Of a DNA stretch of 64,000 nt, positions 1-8,118 are shown one piece after another. Position 1 is the stretch's first letter. Each line of letters opens with the position of its first letter. Made by a program: the position numbers and the translations under genes. The notes under the pieces were generated by a model. That model made no database searches and had not been told where the DNA came from. It saw only the letters and a program-made list of their open reading frames with translations. The stretch is from NCBI RefSeq assembly GCF_000152845.1, contig NZ_CH902585.1, positions 137,792-201,791 on the forward strand, in the 5' to 3' direction. The stretch is from Roseovarius sp. 217 (lineage in GTDB: Bacteria > Pseudomonadota > Alphaproteobacteria > Rhodobacterales > Rhodobacteraceae).

Positions 1-785
1 AAGGCAGGGTCCTCGAGCCAACCACCGTCATCGCCCTGGAACAGGTCATGCAGCATCGTGCCGCCCGCCGCTTCATAGGCATCAAGACCCACGAAGATCG
101 CGCGCCGGTCCGACACCCGGACCGAGGTTTCTGTCAGCATGCGCCGGATCTGGAATGGTTCCTTGTTCCAGGATGAGTTGATCACATCCCAGACCTGAAC
201 CTGACGCGAATGATCGGGGTTCACGGTGAAGGCCATGAGCTGCTCCAGCGTCATGCCATCCTCGGCGTAGACCTCAAGCAGGGCAGGGGCGACAGCTGCG
301 AGTTTCAGGCGCTGCTTCACGATCTGCGGCGTTACGAAGAAGGCGGCAGCAATCTCTGCATCGGTCTGACCCTTATCGCGCAGGGACACAAACGCGCGGA
401 ACTGGTCGAGCGGGTGCAGGGCGACGCGCTGCATATTCTCGGCCAAGGAATCGTCCTCGGCTAGGATGTCAGACGCAGGATCGCGCACGATGCAGGGAAT
501 TGGCGTCGTTTTCGCCAAACGCTTCTGCTTCACCAGCAACGACAATGCTTGGAACCGGCGGCCACCGGCGGGGATCTCGAACTTGCCGGTCTCTGTGCCA
601 TCAGCATCCAACACTGGCCGCACGCTCAGGCTTTGCAAGAGGCCTCGGCGGGCGATGTCTTCAGCCAGTTCCTCAACGGACACGCCAGCCTTGATGCGCC
701 GCACGTTGGATTGGCTCAGCACAAGCCTGTCGAAAGGGATATCTCGGGACGGGGACAGGGTGATTTTCTGGACAGCTTTGGTCAT
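1..785 (-). CDS. ParB/RepB/Spo0J-family protein, partial (C-terminus outside the window)
   Basis: A reading frame runs on the minus strand from an ATG at 785 and is still open at base 1. It has a ParB N-terminal nuclease-like fold: a stretch reading PAGGRRFQAL is in the position of the usual GERR box, and LAENMQR is the typical motif that follows. A helix-turn-helix region (TDAEIAAAFFVTPQIVKQRL) comes next. A GGAGAAGATCTG ribosome site sits directly before the ATG. It follows repC and the parS sites but has no ParA partner of its own, since repB already supplies the replicon's ParB. Such solitary ParB genes are common on alphaproteobacterial plasmids, and their role is not settled. Family call is firm; function is inferred. 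Confidence 0.88.
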   Translation of the reverse strand, partial: MTKAVQKITLSPSRDIPFDRLVLSQSNVRRIKAGVSVEELAEDIARRGLLQSLSVRPVLDADGTETGKFEIPAGGRRFQALSLLVKQKRLAKTTPIPCIVRDPASDILAEDDSLAENMQRVALHPLDQFRAFVSLRDKGQTDAEIAAAFFVTPQIVKQRLKLAAVAPALLEVYAEDGMTLEQLMAFTVNPDHSRQVQVWDVINSSWNKEPFQIRRMLTETSVRVSDRRAIFVGLDAYEAAGGTMLHDLFQGDDGGWLEDPA

Positions 786-900
786 CAGATCTTCTCCACG
801 ACGGGCGTCGGAAGCCACTCTACCGATCTCACTTCCCGTCACCCTCAAACCAACACTCCTTTCCCTCTCGATGCCGTTTGGTCATGCGCCAATGGAAATA

Positions 901-916
901 GTTCACAGCTGTGAAC
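901..916. promoter_or_regulatory. parS: parS site 1, RepB-binding palindrome
   Basis: GTTCACAGCTGTGAAC is a perfect 16-bp palindrome matching the repABC parS pattern GTTNNNNGCNNNNAAC. It lies between the repC stop and the parB-like gene, a placement known for some repABC replicons. RepB should bind here and load the segregation complex. Confidence 0.88.
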
Positions 917-946
917 TTTGCCGAATGGGTGGTTGAGGCCGTGGGT

Positions 947-962
947 GTTCACAGCTGTGAAC
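947..962. promoter_or_regulatory. parS: parS site 2, identical copy
   Basis: This is a second perfect copy of GTTCACAGCTGTGAAC. It is 46 bases from the first and ends one base before the last base of the repC stop codon. The two sites together form the likely centromere of the replicon. Confidence 0.88.
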
Positions 963-963
963 A

Positions 964-2175
964 TCACGCCGCGCTCCTTCGGCCGATCAGCGCCATGACC
1001 ATCGGCCCGCAGGAGAATTCACCCGCCGCCGCCTTCGATGTCAGCGCGCGGAGATATCCACCCGGCGATCTGATGTCGGCAAAGCGTTCCAGCATGGCAA
1101 CAACAACGATCGACGCCTGCTCGGGCCCCATGAACCGCTGCGCTTCTTGCCAGGCGGACGCGCTGATGCCCATTGCTGGCCGCACATGGCAGGCAGCGTC
1201 GAAAAGCTGGTGCCAGTGCCGAACATCCCCTTGGTAGAAAGTTTTGAGCGAAGGACAGGCCGCAATCACCAGATGAAGTGGGATCTTGGGCACCCGCTGT
1301 GTGTCCGGCTCTTCAACGTCAGCCAAAGGCGCATCGTTATCCTTCTCTGGCACATCGGCCGCCGCCCCGCCTTTTTCTAAGGCAGGTTCAAGATCTATAG
1401 ATTCTTTATTTGAATTATGATCGTGACGCTCGAACCGGGCATCATTGGTGTTCATTTCTTCTGTTTCAGGGCCATCAATGACGTTACGCGCCTGATCGAG
1501 AAGGGTCTCGAGGTCAGCCCGATACGCCGTGAGCTCCTCAAGCAAGAGCTTGCGTCGAAGCGCGCGGGCCGTAAGGACGGCCTTGTCGCGAAGCTTATCC
1601 CAGATGCCTAGGCCTGGTTGTATTTCGTCTCCGAACTCCGCGAGGGCCGCGAGATCACGCCGCATGAGGCTTACGACCTCCCTCAAACGCCTGACACGCT
1701 CCTCAGCCTCACGCACGGCCTCAGCGGCCCGAGCGATCTCCTCGGATTGGCAGTAGAGAGGGGATAGATCAAAACCAAAGGCTACGCGCTCTTCGCCGTG
1801 CTTACGCACGTAGCGCTTCCCGTTGGGACTATCGCGCCGCATGAGCAAGCCAGCTTCTACCAGGCGGGCAAGATGGCGACGCATCGTGGAGCAGGGCATG
1901 CCATTCAGCCGCTCGCAGATCGCTTTGTTGGAGGGAAAGACAAGCATTTCAGCGTTCCCGCCAAGCGCATCATCCGGAAAGAAGCTGAGAAGCCCCTGCA
2001 GGACGGTCAGATCGCGCTCAGAGACACCAAAGGCGGCCTGCGCCTTGGACAATTCGCGCAAGAGCTCCCACTTGTTGACGGGCTTGCCGGCAACAGACGT
2101 CTCAGGCCGCTCGATCACGCGCAGATGGGCGTGCGAGATCGGCCGCATAAACGGCGAAATCGGTGTGTAGTCCAT
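964..2175 (-). CDS. repC: RepC replication initiator of the repABC replicon
   Basis: RepC initiates plasmid replication; in this family the origin lies inside the repC coding sequence. The protein of about 403 residues has the RepC winged-helix region near the N-terminus (KWELLRELSKAQAAFGVSERDLTVLQGLLSFFP, then CSTMRRHLARLVEAGLL), a coiled middle (EEIARAAEAVREAEERVRRLREV) and a C-terminal RepC domain (GPEQASIVVVAMLERFADIRSPGGYLR). I prefer the ATG at 2175 (MDYTPISPF); an in-frame GTG lies four codons upstream at 2187. It is transcribed after repA and repB, separated from repB by a gap holding an antisense RNA. Family identity is clear. Confidence 0.95.
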   Translation of the reverse strand: MDYTPISPFMRPISHAHLRVIERPETSVAGKPVNKWELLRELSKAQAAFGVSERDLTVLQGLLSFFPDDALGGNAEMLVFPSNKAICERLNGMPCSTMRRHLARLVEAGLLMRRDSPNGKRYVRKHGEERVAFGFDLSPLYCQSEEIARAAEAVREAEERVRRLREVVSLMRRDLAALAEFGDEIQPGLGIWDKLRDKAVLTARALRRKLLLEELTAYRADLETLLDQARNVIDGPETEEMNTNDARFERHDHNSNKESIDLEPALEKGGAAADVPEKDNDAPLADVEEPDTQRVPKIPLHLVIAACPSLKTFYQGDVRHWHQLFDAACHVRPAMGISASAWQEAQRFMGPEQASIVVVAMLERFADIRSPGGYLRALTSKAAAGEFSCGPMVMALIGRRSAA

Positions 2176-2249
2176 GATGTCATTCACGAAGGCATAGAAA
2201 AGCTGTTCCGCGAATCAGATATGACTTGCGGTTTGCGCGTCGGCCCACT

Positions 2250-2315
2250 ACCTTGAAAGTGCTAAGATCAAAGTTGGGGTCTCGTGGAGCGAAAGCTTTG
2301 CGGGACCTTTTCTTT
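2250..2315 (+). ncRNA. Antisense ctRNA between repB and repC
   Basis: In repABC plasmids a 40-60 nt counter-transcribed RNA from the repB-repC gap represses repC and sets incompatibility. Here the 182-base gap holds a strong terminator on the strand opposite repABC (2278-2315). A weak promoter (TTGCGG at 2226, TACCTT at 2249, 17-base spacer) would give a transcript of about 55 nt. The terminator is visible; the promoter and exact 5' end are inferred. Confidence 0.7.
2278..2315 (+). terminator. Rho-independent terminator of the ctRNA
   Basis: The stem starts GGTCTCG and ends CGGGACC, with an inner AGC/GCT pair around GAAA. It is followed by TTTTCTTT at 2308-2315. Orientation is antisense to repC, as expected for the ctRNA. 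The same hairpin in the sense RNA could sequester the repC start region. Confidence 0.75.
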
Positions 2316-2357
2316 AGCCTGTACCGTGCCTCCTTTTTGTTGCTGCTCTGCCTCTCT

Positions 2358-3350
2358 TCATGTCTCGCGTTTCCAGCGATCGTGAAGCTCTTCGAGGACG
2401 TCCTGTGCGCGGGCGTCAAGCCACTCCGCAAAGGCATCATCCACATCCGTCAGGTCTAGGCGAAGCGCCCGGCCAGATCTCTTGCTCGCGCCCACGGGCG
2501 TACCATCAATCACAAGGGCAGTGGTCTTCGATCTCGGCTTCTTGCCGGGCGTCGGGCCAACATTCTTTTTTACCTGCCGTGCAACGGCCTCAAAAGCCGC
2601 CACCGAAGGATCAACCTGAGTCTCCTCGTCGGCGTGCTCGCTCGCGGCTACTGTTGCATGAACATCAAGAGCAACTCGGCAAAGGACGTCGATACCGATC
2701 TGGTTATCGGCAAGTTCCTTCGCCATAGCCTCCCACCTGGGACGCCCGACACCATGAGCCGGTCCGATTGCGTGGGCCAAGGCCGTGCCGATCGCCTTGG
2801 CAACTGAGATCGACATCGATACTGCAGAACGGGTCACGTTCAACACTTCGGCAATCTGCGCTTGGGAGCCAAAGCCACTATCGAGCAGTTCTTGGGCGAA
2901 AAGTGCGCGTTCGATGTAGCTTAGGTCACGTCTGCCGGTGTTTTCCGAAACTTGGGCGCGAAGCGCCGCCGTATCATCCATATTCGCAATGAGGGCGCGG
3001 ACCTTGCTCACCTTGTCAGAGGCACGGATTGCCTCAAGACGTCGACGGCCATAGACGAGCAGATAGCGGTTGCTTTCGGTGGGGTGGCGCCGAACGAGGA
3101 TGGGGACCGTCTGCCCGTTTTGCTCTATCGACACGCGCAGATCGTGGACATCCTTGGGATCAAGGCGATCGGAATACCGCTCGTCTTCGATCTCGGCCGG
3201 ATCGAGATCCCAAACATGGTGCGCGTCCACAGCATCACGTGCAGAGCGCAGCGCTCGATTGCTCGACATCATGCTTCCAGCCACAGGCGGCGTCCCCGCT
3301 GTTGCGAGACTGTCGAGCATGGACATGCGCTTCTTTTTGCTGTCGGTCAT
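2358..3350 (-). CDS. repB: RepB, plasmid partitioning ParB protein
   Basis: RepB binds parS and works with RepA to segregate the plasmid. The 330-residue protein starts MTDSKKKRMSMLDSL and carries the ParB nuclease-like domain (LDPKDVHDLRVSIEQNGQTVPILVRR, then YLLVYGRRRLEA, residues about 60-115). A ParB helix-turn-helix follows (SQAQIAEVLNVTRSAVSMSISVA, about 155-180), then the RepB C-terminal dimerisation region. Its ATG shares a base with the repA stop (TGATG), which supports this start over one four codons upstream and indicates translational coupling. Confidence 0.95.
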   Translation of the reverse strand: MTDSKKKRMSMLDSLATAGTPPVAGSMMSSNRALRSARDAVDAHHVWDLDPAEIEDERYSDRLDPKDVHDLRVSIEQNGQTVPILVRRHPTESNRYLLVYGRRRLEAIRASDKVSKVRALIANMDDTAALRAQVSENTGRRDLSYIERALFAQELLDSGFGSQAQIAEVLNVTRSAVSMSISVAKAIGTALAHAIGPAHGVGRPRWEAMAKELADNQIGIDVLCRVALDVHATVAASEHADEETQVDPSVAAFEAVARQVKKNVGPTPGKKPRSKTTALVIDGTPVGASKRSGRALRLDLTDVDDAFAEWLDARAQDVLEELHDRWKRET

Positions 3351-4534
3351 CAGCGGCCCCAAGTCTTTTGTATGAGCTGGGCGATCTCGTCATTGACCGC
3401 GTTCAAGCTTTCAATGGCCCGGTCATAGGTCGTCCGGGTGAAGGCGCTGCGTTCGACCTCATAAAGGGTCTGCTTGGTCAAGCCGGCATCCGAGATGGCC
3501 GTCGACTTGAGCATCGGCGCGTTCAAGACTTTGTCGCCATACATCGTCCGCAAGAAGGCGACGATCCGGTTCTGCGGTGCGTCTGTCGGCTCATATCGGG
3601 TCAAGAGATACCGCATCCAGTCATGCGACATGTCAGCCCCACTGTCGGCAATGACGTCCATCAGGTCGGCCGTCATTCTGAGGAACTGGCTCATCGACAT
3701 CACGTCGAGCATCTCGGGATGAATCGTCACGAGGACGCCCGTCGCGGCCGACAGAGCGGACATGGTCAGGAACCCAAGCTGCGGCGGGCAGTCAATCACG
3801 ACCACGTCGTACTGCTCATCGACCTGTGCCAATGCTTCCTTCACCCTGAAAAAAAACAAGCCGGCATTGCCCTTGGCAAGTGCCCGCGGTGTTTCGTGCT
3901 CGAACTCCATGAGTTCGAGATTCCCGGGAATCAAATCGAGGTTTGGGATGTATGTCTTGCGGATAACCTCTGCGATCGGAACCCGGTCTTCATAACGGAT
4001 CGCATCATAGAGCGTGCCGCCATCCAGCAGGTCAAATTCAGGCTGAACCCCATGCAAGGCTGTCAGTGAGGCCTGCGGATCAAGGTCGATCGCCAGCACC
4101 CGGTAACCCTTGAGGGCAAGCCGCTGTGCAAGATGTGCGGACGAAGTCGTTTTCCCGGAGCCGCCCTTGAAATTCATCACGCCGATGATCTGAAGATGGT
4201 CACCAGCGCGGCGACCAGGCAAATAGTCGCCGGGCTTCCGAGCTGTTTTTTCCAACAAAACCCGCAGGTTCTGAATGTCTTCAGCCGAATAGTGCCTGCG
4301 GTTCCCCGAAGTGATCTCAGGCGAAGGTCCCTTGCCATCAAGATGCAGCTTTCTGAGGTATGAATCGTTGACACCCAGCAGAGCAGCGGCTTCCCCGGAG
4401 GTGAATTTTCGCATAGACTTAGACGCGTCGGGTGGGAAGAGGCTCTCGCGCTGCGAATGCAGCTGCGCCGCCAGCAAAGCAGAGTGCTGACGGATCACGG
4501 CGTTCAGGTCTTCCTGGGTATCTGCTCTGCTCAT
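3350..4534 (-). CDS. repA: RepA, plasmid partitioning ParA-type ATPase
   Basis: RepA is the ATPase of the partition system and usually autoregulates the repABC promoter. The 394-residue protein has an N-terminal MerR-like DNA-binding section (FTSGEAAALLGVNDSYLRKLHLDGKGPSP), a deviant Walker A (KGGSGKTT, about residue 125), a Walker A-prime region (VLAIDLDPQASLT) and Walker B (DVVVIDCPPQLG). The length is normal for the family. It is the first gene of repABC, reading leftward. The 216 bases upstream separate it from a divergent vapBC pair and should hold the promoter and a RepA operator. Confidence 0.95.
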   Translation of the reverse strand: MSRADTQEDLNAVIRQHSALLAAQLHSQRESLFPPDASKSMRKFTSGEAAALLGVNDSYLRKLHLDGKGPSPEITSGNRRHYSAEDIQNLRVLLEKTARKPGDYLPGRRAGDHLQIIGVMNFKGGSGKTTSSAHLAQRLALKGYRVLAIDLDPQASLTALHGVQPEFDLLDGGTLYDAIRYEDRVPIAEVIRKTYIPNLDLIPGNLELMEFEHETPRALAKGNAGLFFFRVKEALAQVDEQYDVVVIDCPPQLGFLTMSALSAATGVLVTIHPEMLDVMSMSQFLRMTADLMDVIADSGADMSHDWMRYLLTRYEPTDAPQNRIVAFLRTMYGDKVLNAPMLKSTAISDAGLTKQTLYEVERSAFTRTTYDRAIESLNAVNDEIAQLIQKTWGR

Positions 4535-4709
4535 CTGCCCTCACTCGTCCGCATCGTGTTCACGGATTACGGCGTTTAGTCGCCCTTTTTCGTGACTATT
4601 GCCCGAGGGATCAGATTCGTGCAACACCTTTCTAGATTTGGTGTGCAAAGGCCTGACATGCACAATAGTGTCCAGGTCTCGACGTCAAGCTTGCCCTTAC
4701 GCTCAGTAT
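4535..4709. promoter_or_regulatory. repA upstream region
   Basis: This gap between divergent repA and vapB should carry the repABC promoter. A TGTGCA...TGCACA inverted pair is visible around 4655-4675 and is a candidate RepA operator. No clear consensus -35/-10 pair was assigned on the repA side. Confidence 0.35.
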
Positions 4710-4733
4710 GATATACTTTTCCCAGCGTATATC
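4710..4733. promoter_or_regulatory. Inverted-repeat operator of vapBC
   Basis: GATATAC-N10-GTATATC is a perfect 7-bp inverted repeat ending 17 bases before the vapB start. It overlaps a plausible promoter (TTGCCC at 4691, TATACT at 4712). AbrB-fold antitoxins autoregulate through such palindromes. Confidence 0.6.
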
Positions 4734-4750
4734 CAAGCTAGGAGGTCACG

Positions 4751-4978
4751 ATGCATGTCGCGAAATGGGGGAACTCGCTTGCCGTCCGCCTGCCTGCGGA
4801 GCTCGTCCGTGAGCTTGGCCTCAAGGAAGGTGACCAGATCGACCTTGTGAAGGATAACGGCCAAGTAAGAGTGCGCCGCTTGGCCCGCGCAGAGGAGGTG
4901 CTGACGGGTCTGCGCCGCTTCCGGGGCAAGCTGCCCGCTGCGGAACGCCTTAGCCGCGAAGACGCTCATGAGCGCTGA
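4751..4978 (+). CDS. vapB: VapB-type antitoxin, AbrB/MazE fold
   Basis: The 75-residue protein opens with an AbrB swapped-hairpin domain (VAKWGNSLAVRLPAELVRELGLKEGDQIDLV). A short basic and acidic tail follows that would wrap the toxin. AGGAGG at 4740-4745 supports the ATG at 4751. It overlaps the next gene by 11 bases, the usual antitoxin-toxin coupling. It should neutralise VapC and repress its own promoter through the palindrome at 4710-4733. Confidence 0.9.
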   Translation: MHVAKWGNSLAVRLPAELVRELGLKEGDQIDLVKDNGQVRVRRLARAEEVLTGLRRFRGKLPAAERLSREDAHER

Positions 4979-5363
4979 ATTCGCGGACACGAATGTCATT
5001 CTTTACCTGCTCGACGACAGCCCGAAGGCCTATCGAGCCGAGGTCATCCTGGGGCAAGGACCGCGGATCAGCGTTCAGGTCCTGAACGAGACGCTGGTGA
5101 ACTGCCGCCGCAAGGCTGGCCTCAGTTGGGAGGAAGCAGGGGCGTTTCTCGAGGGCGTGCGTGCCTTGTGCCCCGTCGAAGACCTGAACCTTCAGACCCA
5201 TGACGTCGGCCGCGCATTGGCGGAACGCTACGGCTTCTCGATCTACGACGCGATGATCGTCGCTAGCGCTTTGGTTGCGGGTTGTACCACGCTGTGGAGC
5301 GAGGACATGCAGGATGGCCTGCTGGTGGAAGACCAGCTTCGCATCGTTAACCCCTTTGCGTGA
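4968..5363 (+). CDS. vapC: VapC-type PIN-domain toxin
   Basis: This 131-residue PIN-domain ribonuclease shows the expected acidic residues: D near residue 7 (ADTN), E near 41 (NET), D in YDAMI and D in SEDMQ. VapC toxins cleave tRNA or rRNA when the antitoxin decays, so loss of the plasmid penalises the cell. It overlaps vapB. No lesion is seen, so the module looks functional. Confidence 0.9.
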   Translation: MSAEFADTNVILYLLDDSPKAYRAEVILGQGPRISVQVLNETLVNCRRKAGLSWEEAGAFLEGVRALCPVEDLNLQTHDVGRALAERYGFSIYDAMIVASALVAGCTTLWSEDMQDGLLVEDQLRIVNPFA

Positions 5364-5441
5364 GCGGACGGCTTCTGAGCATCGCGCCTGCCACAGCCTT
5401 GTAAACCTTCCATGTCGTGGAGGATTTGGAAGGTTGTTTGG

Positions 5442-6322
5442 CTACTCAAGCAGTCCCATCTTCTCGGTCCGTTCCAGCAGCATCTTCACCGATGACGGCT
5501 GCCAACTTGTCCGCCCGCGGGGAGTACGCTCGCGCATCGCTTCGAGCCGGGTGCAGATCGCCTGGAGCCTAATGCCGGATCCGCGCCCTTGATGGCTGCG
5601 ACGATGGCGGGCGGTCGTCGGTTTTGCGGCGCCCGGCACGGGCCAGCACCGTTTCGGGCAGAAAGCCATCGCGAACATAAGCGTTGACCGCGCGCAGGAG
5701 TCGGCTTTGCGTCCATTGACGCTCGCGGGGCAGGGGGCCGTTAACAACGCTCAGCACGTCTTCCCATGCCGTGTCGGGACGCAGGCGGCGTACATGCGGC
5801 ACCCAGTCCTGTGCCGTCTCGTTTAGCCGCTCCGTGTAGCCGTCCTGTCGTGCCAGCCGCACTTTGTGCAGAGCGGCTGGGTCCTTGGCCCGCAGACCCG
5901 GGTTCCCACCAACGCGACCTCTAGTTCTCGCGCTTGCCAAGCCCGCCTTGGTGCGTTCCCGGATTAGGGCGCGCTCGAACTCGGCCGCAGCACCCAAGAC
6001 CTGAAGCGTGAACTTGCCCTGCGGGGATGCAGTGTCGATTGGGTCTTGAATGGAACGGAAGAACGCGCCCGTCGCCTCAAGTCGTTCGATCACTTCCAGC
6101 AGATGCGACAGCGATCGCGCAAGACGATCAATGCGCACAACAACCAGCGTGTCGCCCTTGGTCACGCGCTCCAAAATGCGCGCAAGGACCGGCCGCGCAC
6201 GATTTCCGGCAGAGGCCTGTTCTTTATGGATCTCGGCACAACCCGCGGATTTCAGGGCCTGCAACTGGGGCAGGGGGGGGTTGATTCTCGGTTGAAACGC
6301 GCGCGTAACCTATCAATGGCAT
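5442..6322 (-). pseudogene. Serine recombinase (resolvase family), multiply frameshifted
   Basis: The gene would start at an ATG at 6322, giving a canonical resolvase N-terminus (IGYARVSTENQ). The frame breaks in a run of eight G (eight C on the coding strand) at 6273-6280; seven would restore QPPLPQLQALKSAG. The central catalytic fold is readable (VVRIDRLARS, GKFTLQVLGAAAEFERALIRERT). Near 5595 the frame changes again (to IVAAIKGADPA) and near 5575 once more, before the family-like C-terminus RTSWQPSSVKMLLERTEKMG ending at 5442. At least three indels make a full protein unlikely unless they are sequencing errors. It probably once resolved plasmid or transposon multimers. Confidence 0.85.
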
Positions 6323-6442
6323 CAAAACAGGCCTTTTGCCGTTTCATATAGCGTCACTAAACGACGGTTTGGCTTGGAATGCATGAACAATTCTTGCGAT
6401 TTGGCAAACTTTGTCATACTCTTTGCTAGGAAGGAGATCATC

Positions 6443-6688
6443 ATGGGCACCATGAATATTTCGTTGCCGGACCCGATGAAGAGTTGGGTCGAAGACCAGG
6501 CAAAAGCCGGACGCTACGCCAATTCCAGCGACTACGTTCGCGATCTGATCCGGCGCGATCGCGCACGGACTGAGGCCATTGCGGAAATCCAGGCTGCGGT
6601 TGACGCTGGCCTCGCCAGCGGGCCGGCGGCCCCGCTCGATCGCAGCACGTTCAAGTCCCGGATGCGCGCGGAATATGCCGGAGAATAG
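6443..6688 (+). CDS. parD: ParD-family antitoxin
   Basis: The 81-residue ribbon-helix-helix antitoxin starts MGTMNISLPDPMKSWVEDQ and contains YANSSDYVRDLIRRD, the typical ParD/CC2985 pattern. AAGGAG at 6431-6436 is six bases from the ATG at 6443, which decides the start over MNISLP at 6452. It overlaps parE by 14 bases. The RHH half should bind its own promoter; the C-terminal half binds ParE. Confidence 0.9.
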   Translation: MGTMNISLPDPMKSWVEDQAKAGRYANSSDYVRDLIRRDRARTEAIAEIQAAVDAGLASGPAAPLDRSTFKSRMRAEYAGE

Positions 6689-6983
6689 CCGTTGGGTCAT
6701 TCGATCCGCCGCTGAAACCGACTTGTCCGACATCTGGCACCACGGCGCAGGCATCTGGGGCATCGAACAGGCGGATCGCTATGCCGATGGTCTGTTCGCG
6801 CTCTTCGACCTGCTCGCTGACTTTCCAGAGATGGCCCGGGAACACGGCGAGTTCATACCCCCGGTACGCATCCATCCCAGTGGTATGCATCTGGTGATCT
6901 ACCGGGCGGACGGGCAGGGGGTTGAGATTATCCGCATAATACATGCTCACCAGAACCTGACGGCCTATCTCTTGGAGGGGTGA
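6675..6983 (+). CDS. parE: ParE-family toxin
   Basis: The 102-residue RelE/ParE-fold toxin starts MPENSRWVIRSAAETDLSDIW. It ends with the usual family C-terminus (HLVIYRADGQGVEIIRIIHAHQNL). ParE toxins poison gyrase and stabilise plasmids. The start was chosen at 6675, within the parD coding end; a longer frame from 6579 would only read out-of-frame parD sequence. Its end is close to the convergent tyrosine recombinase. Confidence 0.9.
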   Translation: MPENSRWVIRSAAETDLSDIWHHGAGIWGIEQADRYADGLFALFDLLADFPEMAREHGEFIPPVRIHPSGMHLVIYRADGQGVEIIRIIHAHQNLTAYLLEG

Positions 6984-6986
6984 GCG

Positions 6987-8012
6987 TCACAACCCTGCGG
7001 CCTTTGTCAGGTTTACCCGGAATCGGTCGCGGCGGCGCTGGTAGCGGCGGGTCATTTCGGCCGAGGCATGCCCCAGCTGTTTCTGAACGTGGCGCTCGTC
7101 GACCTCGGCAGAGCTGGCGAGACCGGCGCGCAGCGAGTGGCCGGAAAACAGCGCCAGTCGTTCCTTTTCGGGCAGATCTGACCGGATGCCGGCGTCCAAG
7201 ACCGTGCGCTTGATCAGGCGCGCAACATGCTTGTCATTGAGCCGAGCTTCCAGCGCGCGTTTGCCGTCTCGCCCGGTGCGCACGAAGACCGGGCCGAAGT
7301 CGATCTTCGCGAAGTGTAGCCATTGCTCAAGTGCATGCACGGGGCAGGTCTGATCCTTGGAACCTCGCCCGACCTCGACCTCGCGCCAGCCGGTCTTGGC
7401 GTTCAGCGTCAACAGTGCGCCCTTGTCGAAGACCTCAACCCAGCCACCCGAGTCCGGCGTGTCGTCCTTGTTGACGTCGAGGCTGACAATCTCGGAACGC
7501 CGCAATCCGCCCGCATAGCCCAAGAGCAAGATTGCCCGATCCCGCAGCCCACGGAGGTCGAAGGGCAGGGAGGCAACCATCGCGAGGATGTCCTCGGCCA
7601 GGATTGCCTCCTTCTGGACCGGCGGACGCGCATGCCTGCGTTTGATCCCGGCCAGCACAGTCGCGATGTGACGGTTCTTGCGATCAAGGGTGACCCCGCG
7701 CTGCGCATAGGTCCACCCAAGCCCCGACAGGCGCCGTTCAATCGTTGAAACCGAGAGGGCAGGGGAGGGCCCCGACCCGGACGCCAGATCCGCAAGGTAG
7801 AGCCCGATCATCTCCGGAGAAGGGGGCAGGGGGTCTGCGCCCTTCATCCGGCACCAGCGCGCAAAATGCGCCCAGTCCTTCGTATAAGCCTTCAATGTAT
7901 TTTCGGAAGCTGCGGCGCGCGCATAATCCCGCGCCGTATCGACCAAGCGATCTAGATTGCCGGAGCCAGCCACATGGGAGGGTAGAGCAATAGAAGTTTC
8001 TTCGTCGTTCAT
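6987..8012 (-). CDS. Tyrosine recombinase / phage-integrase family
   Basis: The 341-residue enzyme has an N-terminal SAM-like core-binding domain (NTLKAYTKDWAHFARWCRMKG) and a catalytic domain with the R-H-R-H-Y set: R in GGLRRSE, HSLR, LGHASAEMTRRYQR (H and nucleophile Y). No key residue is missing. The ATG at 8012 follows a GAGAGAGAGG ribosome site; an upstream start 13 codons earlier is possible. It faces away from the repeat array at 8119-8532 and the palindrome at 8587-8619, which are candidate target sites. A role in plasmid dimer resolution or element excision is inferred. Confidence 0.92.
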   Translation of the reverse strand: MNDEETSIALPSHVAGSGNLDRLVDTARDYARAAASENTLKAYTKDWAHFARWCRMKGADPLPPSPEMIGLYLADLASGSGPSPALSVSTIERRLSGLGWTYAQRGVTLDRKNRHIATVLAGIKRRHARPPVQKEAILAEDILAMVASLPFDLRGLRDRAILLLGYAGGLRRSEIVSLDVNKDDTPDSGGWVEVFDKGALLTLNAKTGWREVEVGRGSKDQTCPVHALEQWLHFAKIDFGPVFVRTGRDGKRALEARLNDKHVARLIKRTVLDAGIRSDLPEKERLALFSGHSLRAGLASSAEVDERHVQKQLGHASAEMTRRYQRRRDRFRVNLTKAAGL

Positions 8013-8118
8013 GGCTGGGCCTCTCTCTCGACGTTTGTGTTCTCTAGGCAAGCGCGATCACACTCAGATCGGTGATAACGCGCGCCGGCGGACCGAAGCC
8101 GCCGGTTATTGCTTACAG

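Noticed and set aside
466..936. Long plus-strand frame over the ParB gene
   Set aside because: It is the complement of a clear ParB reading frame and has no recognisable domain.
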